Source of the DNA: Paenibacillus sp. G2S3
GTDB taxonomy: Bacteria; Bacillota; Bacilli; Paenibacillales; Paenibacillaceae
Direction: 5' to 3'
Length of the DNA stretch: 64,000 bases
NCBI RefSeq assembly: GCF_030123105.1
Contig: NZ_CP126095.1
Coordinates: 6,510,001 to 6,574,000 of the forward strand
Shown here: piece by piece, positions 28,359 to 38,004 of the stretch
Numbering within the stretch: position 1 is the stretch's first letter
Layout of the letters: every line of letters starts with the position of its first letter
Made by a program: the position numbers and the translations under genes
Notes under the pieces: model-generated
Seen by the model: the letters and a program-made list of their open reading frames with translations, nothing else
The model's database searches: none
Told to the model about the DNA's origin: nothing

Positions 28359-30146
28359 TTATTCCATAGTACCAAAAGCTTTATCTACAGCCTCTTCACG
28401 GTTCCGTACACCCAGCTTAGCATAGATGGTAGAAGCGTAATTTCTCACCGTCCCATCGGACAAATACAATTTGGCAGCAATGGACTTATAACGCAGACCC
28501 TTAGACAGGCATTCTAGAATCTCCAGCTCACGTGGAGTCAGCCCATATTCATTACTCTGCTCAGTCGGCGCTTCAGAAGCTGGATGCATCTCATAGTTAT
28601 CTATTAATACATTCGTAATATCTGGTGTAATCATCTTCACACCCCGATGTACGAGACGTATACCTTCGAATAACTCCTGCGGCTCGGTAGATTTTAACAA
28701 GTAGCCATCTGCCCCGTTTTGTAGCGCTTCGACTGCCATATCTGTTTCTTGAAAAGTAGTCAGGATCAACACTCGTACCCCTGGCCACTTTTGCTTGATA
28801 TGCTTAGTTGCTTCCGCACCATCCATGCCTGGCATATTTAAGTCCATCAGCACCACGTGAGGTTGATCCAGTTCGCAGAAGCTTACTGCCTGCTCACCAT
28901 TCTCTGCTAACCCTATGATCTCAAAATCCGGCTCCTGCTCTAGTATAATTCGTAGACTATCCCGGATATAGGGCTGATCATCTACCAGCAATAAACGAAC
29001 CATTTCCTCTCGTATCTCTTCAAGCCTTGGCAAACTACAGGTCACTAAGGTTCCTTCCCCTGGCTTAGAGTAAAAATATACTTGTCCTTGCAAGTTAGAG
29101 GCTCGTTCCTTCATCGCGTTCAGACCAAATCCTGCTGTTAAATCCTCTGCGCCTAATCCATTATCCTGTACATCCAGGCGGATCAACTTCTCTTCGTAAT
29201 GTAGACTAATGACAATCTCACTGGCTTGACCATGACGTACAGCGTTGGTTATTGACTCTTGCACACATCTGTATAATGTCATTTGGGCCTGCTTGGATAC
29301 TGTATAGGCCTCTCCGAACGTTCTTAGGCGAATCTTAACCTTCGAGAAGGTCTGGAAATCATCCACTAATTTCTGCAGGGACTGCATAAGCGTCAACGAA
29401 TCCTGTGAAGAGCCCACATGATGCAAATATCGACGAACATCATCTAGGCCATTGCGAGTTAGTTTTAACAAGGCATCTATCTTTTGCGCCCCATCCGAAG
29501 TGTTCACCTCCGTACGTAAAGTCTCTAACCCCATAAGAATGGATGTATAGGAATGCCCCACCGTATCATGCAGATCCTTGGATAACCGATCTCGTTCTTC
29601 CAGAAGTGTCATACGCTCGACTTGTGAGATATACTGCTCCAAGACTGCATTCTGATCCTTAATGATTCCGCTCTGCTTGTGATTGACCATTAGTAAATGA
29701 AAGGCGAAGCCAAGCGTATACACCAAGCCAATGTTCAAGATCATCGATACCGCATCCACTTGCTGTGACAACCTAGACAACAGAATTGGAATCAAAATAA
29801 CCGTAATCGGTGCTGACCAACGATAAGACCTTTGTGCACTATTGCTGGCAATCATAAAAGCAGTAGGTAAAAAAGTTACATAGGATTCAGGAAATAGAGC
29901 CGCCAAATATAAGCATAGACCACCAGAAAGAAGGATCTCCGCAATCAGATAATATTTATAATGCAGCTGCAAACAGAACCAAGGCACTGAAAAAGCGACC
30001 AGGCCCCAAACAAACGCGATCCAAAAAGGAATCGTAAAATCGTCCGAAAGATAACACATGGTGATCAATAAAGAAGTAGAAAAACAAATCCGAAACAGGA
30101 GGACGAGCCAATCGTACCAGAACCACTGTTTGACCAGATTAAACAA
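28359..30146 (-). CDS. fused NarL-type histidine kinase and response regulator
   Basis: 595 residues in one frame. Residues 1-165: six or so membrane helices. About 180-245: HisKA_3 with phospho-His in RDLSKDLHDTVGHSYT-like context. About 285-375: HATPase_c (VQDNGLGAEDL, AGFGLNAMKERASNL). From Met382: receiver domain with LLLVDDQ, phospho-Asp in VVLMDLNMPGMDG and Lys in LLKST, then a LuxR HTH (GLTPRELEILECLSKGL, GTVRNYASTIYAKLGV). These are normally two genes (DesK/DesR-type). Here the kinase end LEEIREE runs into MVRLLLVDDQ with no stop. The ATG of residue 382 has AGAGG only 2 nt upstream, too near for efficient independent initiation. TTG start with GGGGG upstream. Confidence 0.85.
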   Translation of the reverse strand: MFNLVKQWFWYDWLVLLFRICFSTSLLITMCYLSDDFTIPFWIAFVWGLVAFSVPWFCLQLHYKYYLIAEILLSGGLCLYLAALFPESYVTFLPTAFMIASNSAQRSYRWSAPITVILIPILLSRLSQQVDAVSMILNIGLVYTLGFAFHLLMVNHKQSGIIKDQNAVLEQYISQVERMTLLEERDRLSKDLHDTVGHSYTSILMGLETLRTEVNTSDGAQKIDALLKLTRNGLDDVRRYLHHVGSSQDSLTLMQSLQKLVDDFQTFSKVKIRLRTFGEAYTVSKQAQMTLYRCVQESITNAVRHGQASEIVISLHYEEKLIRLDVQDNGLGAEDLTAGFGLNAMKERASNLQGQVYFYSKPGEGTLVTCSLPRLEEIREEMVRLLLVDDQPYIRDSLRIILEQEPDFEIIGLAENGEQAVSFCELDQPHVVLMDLNMPGMDGAEATKHIKQKWPGVRVLILTTFQETDMAVEALQNGADGYLLKSTEPQELFEGIRLVHRGVKMITPDITNVLIDNYEMHPASEAPTEQSNEYGLTPRELEILECLSKGLRYKSIAAKLYLSDGTVRNYASTIYAKLGVRNREEAVDKAFGTME

Positions 30147-30271
30147 GACATTGCCCCCTATATACTGTGCTGACTAGACCTTTATTATAGTGTAACTCCT
30201 TAAGGCCTTACTAGTTACAAAAGGTCATGAGTTGGGATGACATTTCCGCTAAGGGTGTAATTACAGAATAG

Positions 30272-30305
30272 AAAAAAGATGCCATCCCTTTAGGGGCAGC
30301 ATCCC
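30272..30305 (-). terminator. intrinsic terminator, minus strand
   Basis: GATGC-TG-CCCC / GGG-ATG-GCATC stem followed by six T on the minus strand. It belongs to the decayed gene at 30333-30557 and remains intact. Confidence 0.75.
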
Positions 30306-30332
30306 TTGATCAATCCTAATGGACTTCTGGAA

Positions 30333-30557
30333 TTAAAACTTAATTCGTGAAAATCCATTATTCGTCATTACATACCCCACGCCGTTACCCACGTAGTTAA
30401 AATTAATATCATCGTTCAGCTTGAAAGTATAATCTACTGCGAGTGTTTTAGGATTTATAACATATATAGCGGAACCCGGGAAGCCAAGATTAATATTACC
30501 ATCCTGTAATCGGTTCAACGAAACAAAAAATTCTGTCTCATCTTGAAGGGCTACCAA
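30333..30557 (-). pseudogene. C-terminal remnant of an unidentified protein
   Basis: A 74-codon frame with no ribosome binding site that begins abruptly and ends with YVMTNNGFSRIKF just before an intact terminator. The sequence (AIYVINPKTLAVDYTFKL) looks like the tail of a beta-propeller or repeat protein, not a complete domain. The upstream part is missing at the junction near 30557, where a different fragment begins on the other strand. Confidence 0.5.
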
Positions 30558-30558
30558 C

Positions 30559-30783
30559 TTGAAGTGGGTTGATCTACAGGATTATCAGAATACCTCTATC
30601 GAAGAAATCATGCTTTTATGGTGCAGCTTAAATAAACGAATCGTAAACGTCATTTCCAAAATTCCCAGTGACAAACTGGCCTATCTTTGCAATATAGGAA
30701 ATAATCAACTCGTGACTCTAGAATGGTTGATTCAAGACTATCTAGAACATATGGAGCACCATATTCAAAAGCAAATTTTATAA
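30559..30783 (+). pseudogene. C-terminal remnant of a DinB-family protein
   Basis: The 74 residues match only the last third of a DinB/YfiT-type four-helix protein: WVDLQDYQNTS, LWCSLNKRIVNVI, and the closing VTLEWLIQDYLEHMEHHI with its His ligands. The N-terminal helices and the first metal His are absent, and no ribosome binding site precedes the TTG. It abuts the minus-strand remnant at 30557, so the pair marks a deletion or rearrangement junction. Confidence 0.6.
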
Positions 30784-30812
30784 CGGATTACTCATCACCG
30801 GAGGACACAACT

Positions 30813-31466
30813 ATGTTAGCCGCACTACTTCACGGAATCGCCTTAGCCTTTGGATTAATTCTTCCGCTTGGCGCACAAAATGTCTTTGTATTTAACCAAG
30901 GGGCCTCACAGCCACAGTTTAAAAAAGCCATCCCAGTTATTATTACGGCTGCTTTATGTGACACCCTTCTTATTTTATTAGCCGTCTTAGGCGTTTCTGT
31001 TCTTGTGTTTGCCATCCCTGTTCTGCAGACCGCTTTATTTGCAGTAGGACTTGTATTTCTTTTGTATATGGGATGGTCCATCTGGAGAAGCACACCTACC
31101 TCTTCATCCCAAGACGCAGCACCTCTATCTTCAAAAAAACAAATTTTGTTTGCGATGTCCGTTTCTTTATTAAATCCACACGCGATCATGGATACCATTG
31201 GGGTTATCGGCACCAGCTCCCTTAGTTACACTAGCATAGACAAAGTTACATTCGCTGCTTCGACTATCCTCGTTTCTTGGATTTGGTTCTTGGGGCTTGC
31301 TGTAGCAGGAAAAACTGTAGGACAAATAGATTCGAGCGGCAAAATCATGCTGATCATTAACAAGATCTCTGCAATTATCATTTGGATCGTTGCGGCGTAT
31401 ATTGCTTACAAGCTTTCAGATGTAATAGAGGAAAGGTCATCCCTTATAGGGATGACCTTTTATTAA
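30813..31466 (+). CDS. LysE-family amino-acid exporter
   Basis: About 217 residues from the ATG at 30813, which follows CCGGAGGA; an earlier in-frame start at 30723 lies in the DinB remnant. Six membrane helices and the LysE hallmarks LILPLGAQNVFVFNQG (helix 1) and SLLNPHAIMDTIGV. Exports basic or other amino acids across the membrane. Its last residues (RSSLIGMTFY) are encoded by the terminator hairpin, and it overlaps the convergent kinase gene by 23 bp. Confidence 0.88.
   Translation: MLAALLHGIALAFGLILPLGAQNVFVFNQGASQPQFKKAIPVIITAALCDTLLILLAVLGVSVLVFAIPVLQTALFAVGLVFLLYMGWSIWRSTPTSSSQDAAPLSSKKQILFAMSVSLLNPHAIMDTIGVIGTSSLSYTSIDKVTFAASTILVSWIWFLGLAVAGKTVGQIDSSGKIMLIINKISAIIIWIVAAYIAYKLSDVIEERSSLIGMTFY
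31432..31464. terminator. bidirectional terminator within coding overlap
   Basis: AAAGGTCATCCC / GGGATGACCTTT with a 5-nt loop and flanking A/T tracts. It encodes the C-termini of both convergent genes (LysE-like and YesM-like). Confidence 0.85.
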
Positions 31467-33156
31467 TATCTATACATATTCTTGTTCCTACATTCAGTTC
31501 ACTTTCGATAGAAACGCCATAGGCTTCTCCATAGTACAGCTTAATTCGTTCATGGACATTCTTCAGACCGTAGCCTGTTCCATTAGAATATAACAACTGC
31601 TCGATTTGCTCCTGATCCATCCCTTTCCCATTATCACTTACCACAAACCGAATATCGTCATTATAGGTATACGCTTCAATGGTAAGCATGCCTTTGCCAT
31701 CTTCTTTTTCATCGATACCATGTTTAATCGCATTCTCCACAATCGGCTGCAAAATAAAGTTAATCGTCTGATAGGGATACAACGATTCCTCAATATGGTA
31801 AGTGACATCGAAGAGCTGATCATCATGCATCGCCAACTGAATGTCGATATAGGCTTGAATATTAAGGATTTCATCTCGGATACTCGTCAATTGCTTTCCA
31901 TTGTTCAGACTGGTCCTATAAAATTTCGATAGCGCGTTGACCACCAGACTGATGTCCTCCGCCTCCACTTGAACCGCCCTCCAATTAATAATGGAAAGCG
32001 TATTGTATAAAAAATGAGGACTAATCTGTGCTTGGAGTGCCTTCAATTCCGCTTCCTTTTCCATAATGCCCGATTGATAGACCTGCCCAATCAATTCCTT
32101 TATTCTCCGAACCATGCTAGCAAAGCTGTTGGTAAGCTCACCAATTTCATCTTTAGAATTAGAATGGATCAGGATATCGAAGTCGCCTTCTTCCACGACT
32201 CTTATTTTCTTTTTCAGCTTATAGATGGGTTGCACTAGTGTTTTTGTGAAAATCCATATAATCAGCAAAAGGATTAAAATACACACCACAATGATGGACA
32301 CCATCGCTGTTAGAATACTACTGGTATCCACAATCATACTTTTTACAGGTGTATAATAATAAAGCGTCCATCCGGGCCGTTCGATATCACTTTTGACCAA
32401 GGAATATTCCTTATGTCCTATATTGATTTGTCCTGAACCTGCACCTAGAATATGATCTGCGATATTCTCTTCTTCAACCCCGCTACTCGCACTGGAATAG
32501 ACCACTTGTTGATTGCGATCCGTAATAATAATGCCATAGTCACTCTTTGTGTTCAGCTCATCCATTTTCTCAAATATTCGATCCTTATCCAGCCTCACGT
32601 ACAGTACACCAGCAAAGGTAGTATTATTACTTTTCATAATATTATGGGTTACAAATAAGACGCCCTCATCATAGTTCCACTCTGTCTGATTACTCATCTT
32701 CGCGGATTGATACCAATCTAGATTTTGAACCTGCTCACTGGAGTAGATAAAGTTTCCGATCTGCTTGCCTGTATATTCTGAATAGAAGTTAACTTCCTTT
32801 AACTCCATATTGATATTCGTATAGTACCAAAGTGTCGGCTCAATATTTTCATTGAGTTCCTTGGTATAACTTATTATATCGCCTAATTCATAGCCCATAA
32901 TCTTTTTGATAATCGGGTTGAATACCATGAAATCAATAAAATTGCTCTGTTTCTCAAAAGTCTGTTCCAAGTTAAGCGAAATTTGTTCTACCGTATTCTT
33001 CATACCGAGCATCAACTGCTGCTTCAAATAAGATTCAGCCATCCGGTAAGAATAGACTCCCAATACTAAGATGGGGATAATGATCACGACAAGATAGGAG
33101 GCCAGCAATTTATGCTTGAGCTTTCTATCCCGAAAAAACGTCAGTATCGTTCTCAC
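31444..33156 (-). CDS. YesM-type sensor histidine kinase
   Basis: 570 residues: membrane helix (about 14-36), large extracellular dCache-type domain (about 40-275), second helix (about 280-305), HAMP (about 305-360), His_kinase domain with the phospho-His in LQAQISPHFLYNTLSIINW and HATPase_c (VENAIKHG, VSDNGKGMD, GYGLKNVHERIKLYYG). The set is typical of kinases that sense extracellular saccharide via a neighbouring binding protein. Overlaps the AraC-type regulator gene by 4 bp. Confidence 0.92.
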   Translation of the reverse strand: MRTILTFFRDRKLKHKLLASYLVVIIIPILVLGVYSYRMAESYLKQQLMLGMKNTVEQISLNLEQTFEKQSNFIDFMVFNPIIKKIMGYELGDIISYTKELNENIEPTLWYYTNINMELKEVNFYSEYTGKQIGNFIYSSEQVQNLDWYQSAKMSNQTEWNYDEGVLFVTHNIMKSNNTTFAGVLYVRLDKDRIFEKMDELNTKSDYGIIITDRNQQVVYSSASSGVEEENIADHILGAGSGQINIGHKEYSLVKSDIERPGWTLYYYTPVKSMIVDTSSILTAMVSIIVVCILILLLIIWIFTKTLVQPIYKLKKKIRVVEEGDFDILIHSNSKDEIGELTNSFASMVRRIKELIGQVYQSGIMEKEAELKALQAQISPHFLYNTLSIINWRAVQVEAEDISLVVNALSKFYRTSLNNGKQLTSIRDEILNIQAYIDIQLAMHDDQLFDVTYHIEESLYPYQTINFILQPIVENAIKHGIDEKEDGKGMLTIEAYTYNDDIRFVVSDNGKGMDQEQIEQLLYSNGTGYGLKNVHERIKLYYGEAYGVSIESELNVGTRICIDINKRSSL

Positions 33157-33953
33157 AACGAACGCACCTTTTCCCGATATTGCGTCGGCGTAAGTCCGAA
33201 ATGCTGTTTAAAGGAAACACCGAAATATGAAAAATCCGAATAACCGACCATTTTATATACGTCATTAATTTTATAGTTACTTTGATCCAAAAATTCTTTC
33301 GCTTTTTCCATGCGGTACTGATTGATATATTTCACCACACTTGTGCCAGTTCTTTTCTTAAAAATATGACTAAGATAGCTGCCCGACAGATGGACACTCG
33401 CCGCTAAATATTCCAAGCTTAGATCCTGGTTATATTTGCTCTCGATGATACGGATCAATTCATCCACAGCTCGCTTACCATATTCACTGTCTGCCGAACG
33501 ACTTCCATCCGTTTCTGACTTGGAGGGCGTACCCGCCCCTGTATACGGTTTCAAAATTACGTTACGTTTCTGGGATTCCTCTTGCTCACATTGTTCTACG
33601 ACGTCAGACAGAACGCTGCGTAATGCTTCTGCTTCAACAGGCTTTAACAAATAATGAAGTACCTTCAAGGGAATAGCCGCTCTGGCATATTCGAACTCGC
33701 TATGACCGCTGAGAAGTATGATTTTCATAGTGGGGTAAATCTCCCGAGCTGCCTTCACTAACTGCAACCCATCCATAAAGGGCATTTTTATGTCGGTTAA
33801 TAAAAGATCGAATTCTTCTTGTTCAATAATCTGTAGCGCTTCTTTGCCGTTTCTGGCCTCGCTGATTTCTAAAGGAAGTTTATATTTAGAGATCAAGTAT
33901 TTCATGCCATCTCTCTCGTACTTATTGTCATCTGCTATTAGCATTCTGTACAT
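33153..33953 (-). CDS. YesN-type AraC-family response regulator
   Basis: About 266 residues from the ATG at 33953, which has GGAGGGGAG 7 nt upstream; the earlier ATG at 33971 lacks a site. Receiver domain (1-120; LIADDNK, phospho-Asp in LLLTDIKMPFMDG, Lys in LLKPVE) and AraC HTH (about 165-266; LAASVHLSGSYLSHIFKKRT, GYSDFSYFGVSFKQHFGLTP). It is shorter than many YesN proteins because no middle domain is present. It probably activates the ABC/GH89 genes upstream on the same strand. Confidence 0.92.
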   Translation of the reverse strand: MYRMLIADDNKYERDGMKYLISKYKLPLEISEARNGKEALQIIEQEEFDLLLTDIKMPFMDGLQLVKAAREIYPTMKIILLSGHSEFEYARAAIPLKVLHYLLKPVEAEALRSVLSDVVEQCEQEESQKRNVILKPYTGAGTPSKSETDGSRSADSEYGKRAVDELIRIIESKYNQDLSLEYLAASVHLSGSYLSHIFKKRTGTSVVKYINQYRMEKAKEFLDQSNYKINDVYKMVGYSDFSYFGVSFKQHFGLTPTQYREKVRSL

Positions 33954-34045
33954 GATAGGACTCCCCTCCATGGCCTAATTTTATCAACTTCATTGTTGAA
34001 TTCAATGGTTTTCTGAAGCCAAATCTCTACAGTCTAAAGGAATGC

Positions 34046-34095
34046 GGGAAAAACAGTCTCCATCGCCACTTTTTATGGCTAGAAAACTGTTTCCC
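34046..34095. terminator. long stem-loop between GH89 and regulator genes
   Basis: GGGAAA-AACAGT pairs with ACTGTTTCCC around a loop that itself contains GCCA/TGGC. There is no clean T-tract on the minus strand after the stem, so it may partly terminate transcription or protect the 3' end of the ABC-GH89 mRNA. Confidence 0.5.
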
Positions 34096-34111
34096 TTGAA
34101 GCTCATTCATT

Positions 34112-36232
34112 TTAATCTGCTATACCAAACTCTGAAATTGTATTTATAATGCTGCCCACCGCTTCATACAGGGATCCTTGTGGCTCTGTCGCAAATGGCT
34201 CATGACCTTTCGTCCATTTATACTCCCACGCATACCAATCAATAGGTTCTGGTGTGGTATGACTAGACATGGCCTTACTAAGCGAAGAAATAAACATTTT
34301 CCAACGCGGCAAGTAGAAGCTCTCGATTAAACCAGACCATTCTCTATGAGAATATTCGTGTAGGAGCTGTGAGGATTCCTCTGGCCCCCACAATGTGACC
34401 AGTGTTCTCGCATTAAATTCGAACAGTTCTTTCTCTTCTTCGGTTCTTCCCATGCGCCTAGCCTCTTCAAGCCACGGTCCGAGCAAAAATTGTTTATAGG
34501 TACGCAGCAGCCGCTCCTGCATACGAATCAGCTGTAGAAATTGCTCTGATTGTCTTTGGAATGTGACCTGATCCCCTGCCTGATAAGCATCCATGAAGCG
34601 TTTATAATATACTCGGGACAAATCGGCCAAGGTTTGGCGTGTCACATCCGTAAGGTCATATCGATAGGTCTCAGACTCGCTGTATTCCTCATAACACTCA
34701 AACAAAGATTTGCAGGCTTGACGCACATCTTCAAGCTCATAATATACATTTGTAGGGCCCCAGTTAGACACTTTGGTAAGGTCCAAGGATGGACGTGCGC
34801 ATATGAAGGACTCCATCCCACCCTGCTGTATCATATTACAGTTATATACACTCTTTCGTAGGAGGTTCCAAGCGTATTGTGCTGCTGGAACAACTTTACC
34901 GTACCGACGTTCGATGTAACTCTCTAGCCATTCCCCAACATCAGTCGCTTCTGAGCGCCAAACAGTATCCACCAATAGATCGTACATTACGGGATTGGTC
35001 TCAATTCCCTCCATGGCCATTCCGATCCCACTCATACGACCCGCTTCGGGATTATGCAAAGTGGTGATGGGGTCATGTGCAATTCTGTCTAAGTTGCCGA
35101 ACATCCCGTTTTTACCACCATAATTTTGAATCATACACCATACCCAAGGAATCCCCTGAAAAGCTTCACTCGTCTCCCAAGTCGGATGTGACTCACACCA
35201 CAAATCAAGCACCAGCGCCTGCTCCGGGATCACATTCTGTAATATTTTTTTTTTCGGATTGCCCTCCCACGCTTGAAACACCCACACGGCCTGTGGATCA
35301 TGACGCAACATCTCAGACTGAACGCCAATAGCATACGCTGCTAAATCGATTCCCTCCGTATTTCCACCTTCATGGAAGGGATCCACGCTATAGAAATGAA
35401 TATCTGTGCCAAATAGCTTTTGCTGTTCCTCGTAAAAAGCAGTAGCCACTGTAGCATACATCGGATCATCTGCCAGCAAGAGTGAAGGTCTATCAAAATT
35501 ACACCATTTACCTTGATCGACCGGCTGTGAACTAGGGAATTTATCACCGAAATCCTGGGGAACCATACCACTATAGCCCGGCAGCACAGGCGAAATTCCT
35601 AAGCTTAACATCCTCTGATGAATGGCATTCGCTAATTTAGCTCGATCTTCAAACCACCATTCGGGTAGCGGGCCTCCCCAAGACGTCATATTCTGCATCC
35701 ACTGCCACGCAAAGAAAGCCGGCCCACATACAAATTCAGAAACCTCTTGTTCCTCATAACCTATCCGAAGCAGCGTTCTTCTCCAAACTTCTTCTTGCCC
35801 AATGATGCTAAGTGCCAAGTTAATGCCGTTCATGGCCATCTGATCAATTTCTTGTTCCCAACGCTCCCAATCCCAGAAGGGCATGGAGTAAGAGAAGGTG
35901 CAATAGTTCAAATAATACCGATATTTATAAGGAGTCGCGAGCCGTACGGGTTCGAGTAGTCTAGGTAATTGTTCAGGCAACTCAAGTTGATTCCCACACC
36001 ATGATAAATGTACCTTACAGGTATGCTTTAAATACCAGTGGAAGCCCGATGCTAAAGCAGTACCGGAGGAGCCTTTGATTACAACCATGTCACTGTCGCT
36101 TGCTAAGTCAAATACATCCTGATCATTATCTGGCGCAATAGATCCCAGGCGAATTTGAGAGGACTTTTCGGAACCGATGACTCTTTCAATCATAGCTAAT
36201 ACATCCACTTTATCTACATTTTGAAGCATCAT
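34112..36232 (-). CDS. alpha-N-acetylglucosaminidase, GH89 (NAGLU-like)
   Basis: 706 residues. The N-terminal ~90 residues fit the small mixed domain of NAGLU (SSGTALASGFHWYLKHTC), the middle the catalytic TIM barrel (YRYYLNYCTFSYSMPFWDW, QEIDQMAMNGINLALSIIGQ, WQWMQNMTSWGGPLPEWW, HFYSVDPFHEGGNTEGID, WCMIQNYGGKNGMFGNLD) and the C-terminus the all-helical domain (about 430-700). GH89 enzymes release terminal alpha-1,4-linked GlcNAc, known from heparan sulfate and mucin O-glycans. No signal peptide, so it acts in the cytoplasm on imported oligosaccharide. It is last after the sugar ABC genes, 16 bp downstream of the MalG-type permease. Confidence 0.92.
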   Translation of the reverse strand: MMLQNVDKVDVLAMIERVIGSEKSSQIRLGSIAPDNDQDVFDLASDSDMVVIKGSSGTALASGFHWYLKHTCKVHLSWCGNQLELPEQLPRLLEPVRLATPYKYRYYLNYCTFSYSMPFWDWERWEQEIDQMAMNGINLALSIIGQEEVWRRTLLRIGYEEQEVSEFVCGPAFFAWQWMQNMTSWGGPLPEWWFEDRAKLANAIHQRMLSLGISPVLPGYSGMVPQDFGDKFPSSQPVDQGKWCNFDRPSLLLADDPMYATVATAFYEEQQKLFGTDIHFYSVDPFHEGGNTEGIDLAAYAIGVQSEMLRHDPQAVWVFQAWEGNPKKKILQNVIPEQALVLDLWCESHPTWETSEAFQGIPWVWCMIQNYGGKNGMFGNLDRIAHDPITTLHNPEAGRMSGIGMAMEGIETNPVMYDLLVDTVWRSEATDVGEWLESYIERRYGKVVPAAQYAWNLLRKSVYNCNMIQQGGMESFICARPSLDLTKVSNWGPTNVYYELEDVRQACKSLFECYEEYSESETYRYDLTDVTRQTLADLSRVYYKRFMDAYQAGDQVTFQRQSEQFLQLIRMQERLLRTYKQFLLGPWLEEARRMGRTEEEKELFEFNARTLVTLWGPEESSQLLHEYSHREWSGLIESFYLPRWKMFISSLSKAMSSHTTPEPIDWYAWEYKWTKGHEPFATEPQGSLYEAVGSIINTISEFGIAD

Positions 36233-36248
36233 AGAACGAATTCTCCTT

Positions 36249-37088
36249 TTATCCTTTTAGCGCTCCAGCGGCAACGCCCTTAATAATGTATTTTTGCATC
36301 GCGAGATAGAAAATCATTAGAGGCGCAACACCCATCAATAACATTGGAAACAGGCTGGTCCAGTCCACTGAGAATTGTCCTACATTACGGAAGACTTCCA
36401 ATAGGATGACGTTATTCTCTCTTGATTGTAGGAATAGGAGTGGATTCATAAAGTCGTTCCATACGTTCAAGGTGCTTAAGATCACCACAGTCGCTATAAC
36501 CGGCTTCAATAAGGGGAATGCGATAAGCCAAAATGTTTTGAAAACCGAACAACCGTCTATAAATGCCGCTTCTTCCAGTTCAATCGGAACCGAGCTAAGG
36601 AAAAAACTATGAAATAAGAATATGGCAATGATGCTACCCGTACCGATATTTACAACTGTAACGGCAGCTAAGTGATCCATTAAACCAAGCGCATTAATCA
36701 ATTTATACAGATTCACAAGTCCCATTTGGAAAGGAACCATCATTCCAGCCAAGAAAAAATAGAACAAGAAGCGATTAAACGCATGATTTCTTCTCGCCAG
36801 AGCATACGCCGCCATGGATGAGAACAAGACTATGCCTAACACAGATAGCACCGTAACAATCAACGTATTCATAAATACACGCGGATATTGCATGGTGCTC
36901 CATGCCTCTGCATAATTTCCGAAATTAAAAGTAGTGGGTAACGACAAAGGGAACAACGTCGCCTGATCTGGTGTCTTAAACGTAGTTACAATCAAATAGT
37001 AGATTGGTATAAATGTAATTAAGGCAGCAATAATCATACATAATTCAAATAAGGGATTCCCCCATTTACGCAGCCATTTCGTATTCAT
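36249..37088 (-). CDS. carbohydrate ABC transporter permease, MalG type
   Basis: 279 residues, six membrane helices; EAA loop EEAAFIDGCSVFKTFWLIAFPLLKP with the conserved Gly. Ends with the usual short cytosolic tail (IIKGVAAGALKG), typical of CUT1 permeases. Its start overlaps the stop of the upstream permease by 4 bp. No ATPase gene is in this cassette, so it would borrow a shared MsmX-type ATPase. Confidence 0.93.
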   Translation of the reverse strand: MNTKWLRKWGNPLFELCMIIAALITFIPIYYLIVTTFKTPDQATLFPLSLPTTFNFGNYAEAWSTMQYPRVFMNTLIVTVLSVLGIVLFSSMAAYALARRNHAFNRFLFYFFLAGMMVPFQMGLVNLYKLINALGLMDHLAAVTVVNIGTGSIIAIFLFHSFFLSSVPIELEEAAFIDGCSVFKTFWLIAFPLLKPVIATVVILSTLNVWNDFMNPLLFLQSRENNVILLEVFRNVGQFSVDWTSLFPMLLMGVAPLMIFYLAMQKYIIKGVAAGALKG

Positions 37089-37990
37089 CGTGTTTGTTCA
37101 CCCCATTTTTTCAAGAAACTCATCATCACCATCGTAATGATCATCACGGCAATGAAGAATACAACCCCAAAGGCAGCCCCTTTTGCATAAAATCCTTCTG
37201 TAAATACCGTCTTGATATAAGCTGTCATAATCGTTTGTGTCGAATTTCCCGGTCCGCCTTCGGTTAGCGCAAAGATAATATCGAATACTTTTAACCCACC
37301 GATTATGGCAGTGACCGACACAACGTTAACGGAAGGCTGCATAAGTGGCAAAGTCACTCTCCAGAACTTACCCCAGCTATTTGCTCCGTCGATTTCTGCC
37401 GCCTCATATAAATCTTTAGGAATGGATTGCAGATTGGCAAGGAAGATAACCATCGCCCACCCGGTCCACTGCCACAACTGTGTTCCAACTACTGAATACA
37501 AGGCCAAGTCAGGATTGCCTAAAAAATTGATCTTCGCAAATCCCAGCGCAGTGACTGCCCGGTTAATCAGGCCGAAATCTGAAGTGGACATAATATAGCT
37601 CCATAAATAACCGATAATTAACGGGCTAAATACCGCAGGCAAGAAGAACATCGAACGTAAAATATTTTTGGTCTTTAGTTTCCGATCTAGAAATACAGCC
37701 AGAATTAAGCCGAGGCTAGTCTGGAATACAGTCATTAGAATGGCGTAGATAATGGAGTTCTTAATCGATATCGTTAGTAGATCACTATCAAAAATGCCCT
37801 TAAAATTATCAAATCCTACAAACTTTAAATTATCTAATTTCATATTGGAATAGTCGGTAAAACTATAGTAAAATGTCGAGAAAAAGGGATAGACACAAAA
37901 TAGTAAGTAAAAGATCAGCACCGGCAGGATCAATATTTGATAATCAAGTTCCCTCTTTAGCAACCTCATTTTCGTATTCATACTATTCAA
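37085..37990 (-). CDS. carbohydrate ABC transporter permease, MalF type
   Basis: 301 residues, six membrane helices; EAA loop YEAAEIDGANSWGKFWRVTLPLMQP. The motif GGPGNSTQTIMTAYIKTVF near the end is standard for CUT1 MalF-type subunits. Transfers sugar from the binding protein encoded upstream (38048-39325). Confidence 0.93.
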   Translation of the reverse strand: MNSMNTKMRLLKRELDYQILILPVLIFYLLFCVYPFFSTFYYSFTDYSNMKLDNLKFVGFDNFKGIFDSDLLTISIKNSIIYAILMTVFQTSLGLILAVFLDRKLKTKNILRSMFFLPAVFSPLIIGYLWSYIMSTSDFGLINRAVTALGFAKINFLGNPDLALYSVVGTQLWQWTGWAMVIFLANLQSIPKDLYEAAEIDGANSWGKFWRVTLPLMQPSVNVVSVTAIIGGLKVFDIIFALTEGGPGNSTQTIMTAYIKTVFTEGFYAKGAAFGVVFFIAVMIITMVMMSFLKKWGEQTR

Positions 37991-38004
37991 CCTCTCTTGT
38001 AAAA

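Noticed and set aside
28293..28517. 74-codon plus-strand frame across the kinase-regulator terminator
   Set aside because: It overlaps a terminator and the antisense of the LuxR HTH; no start signals.
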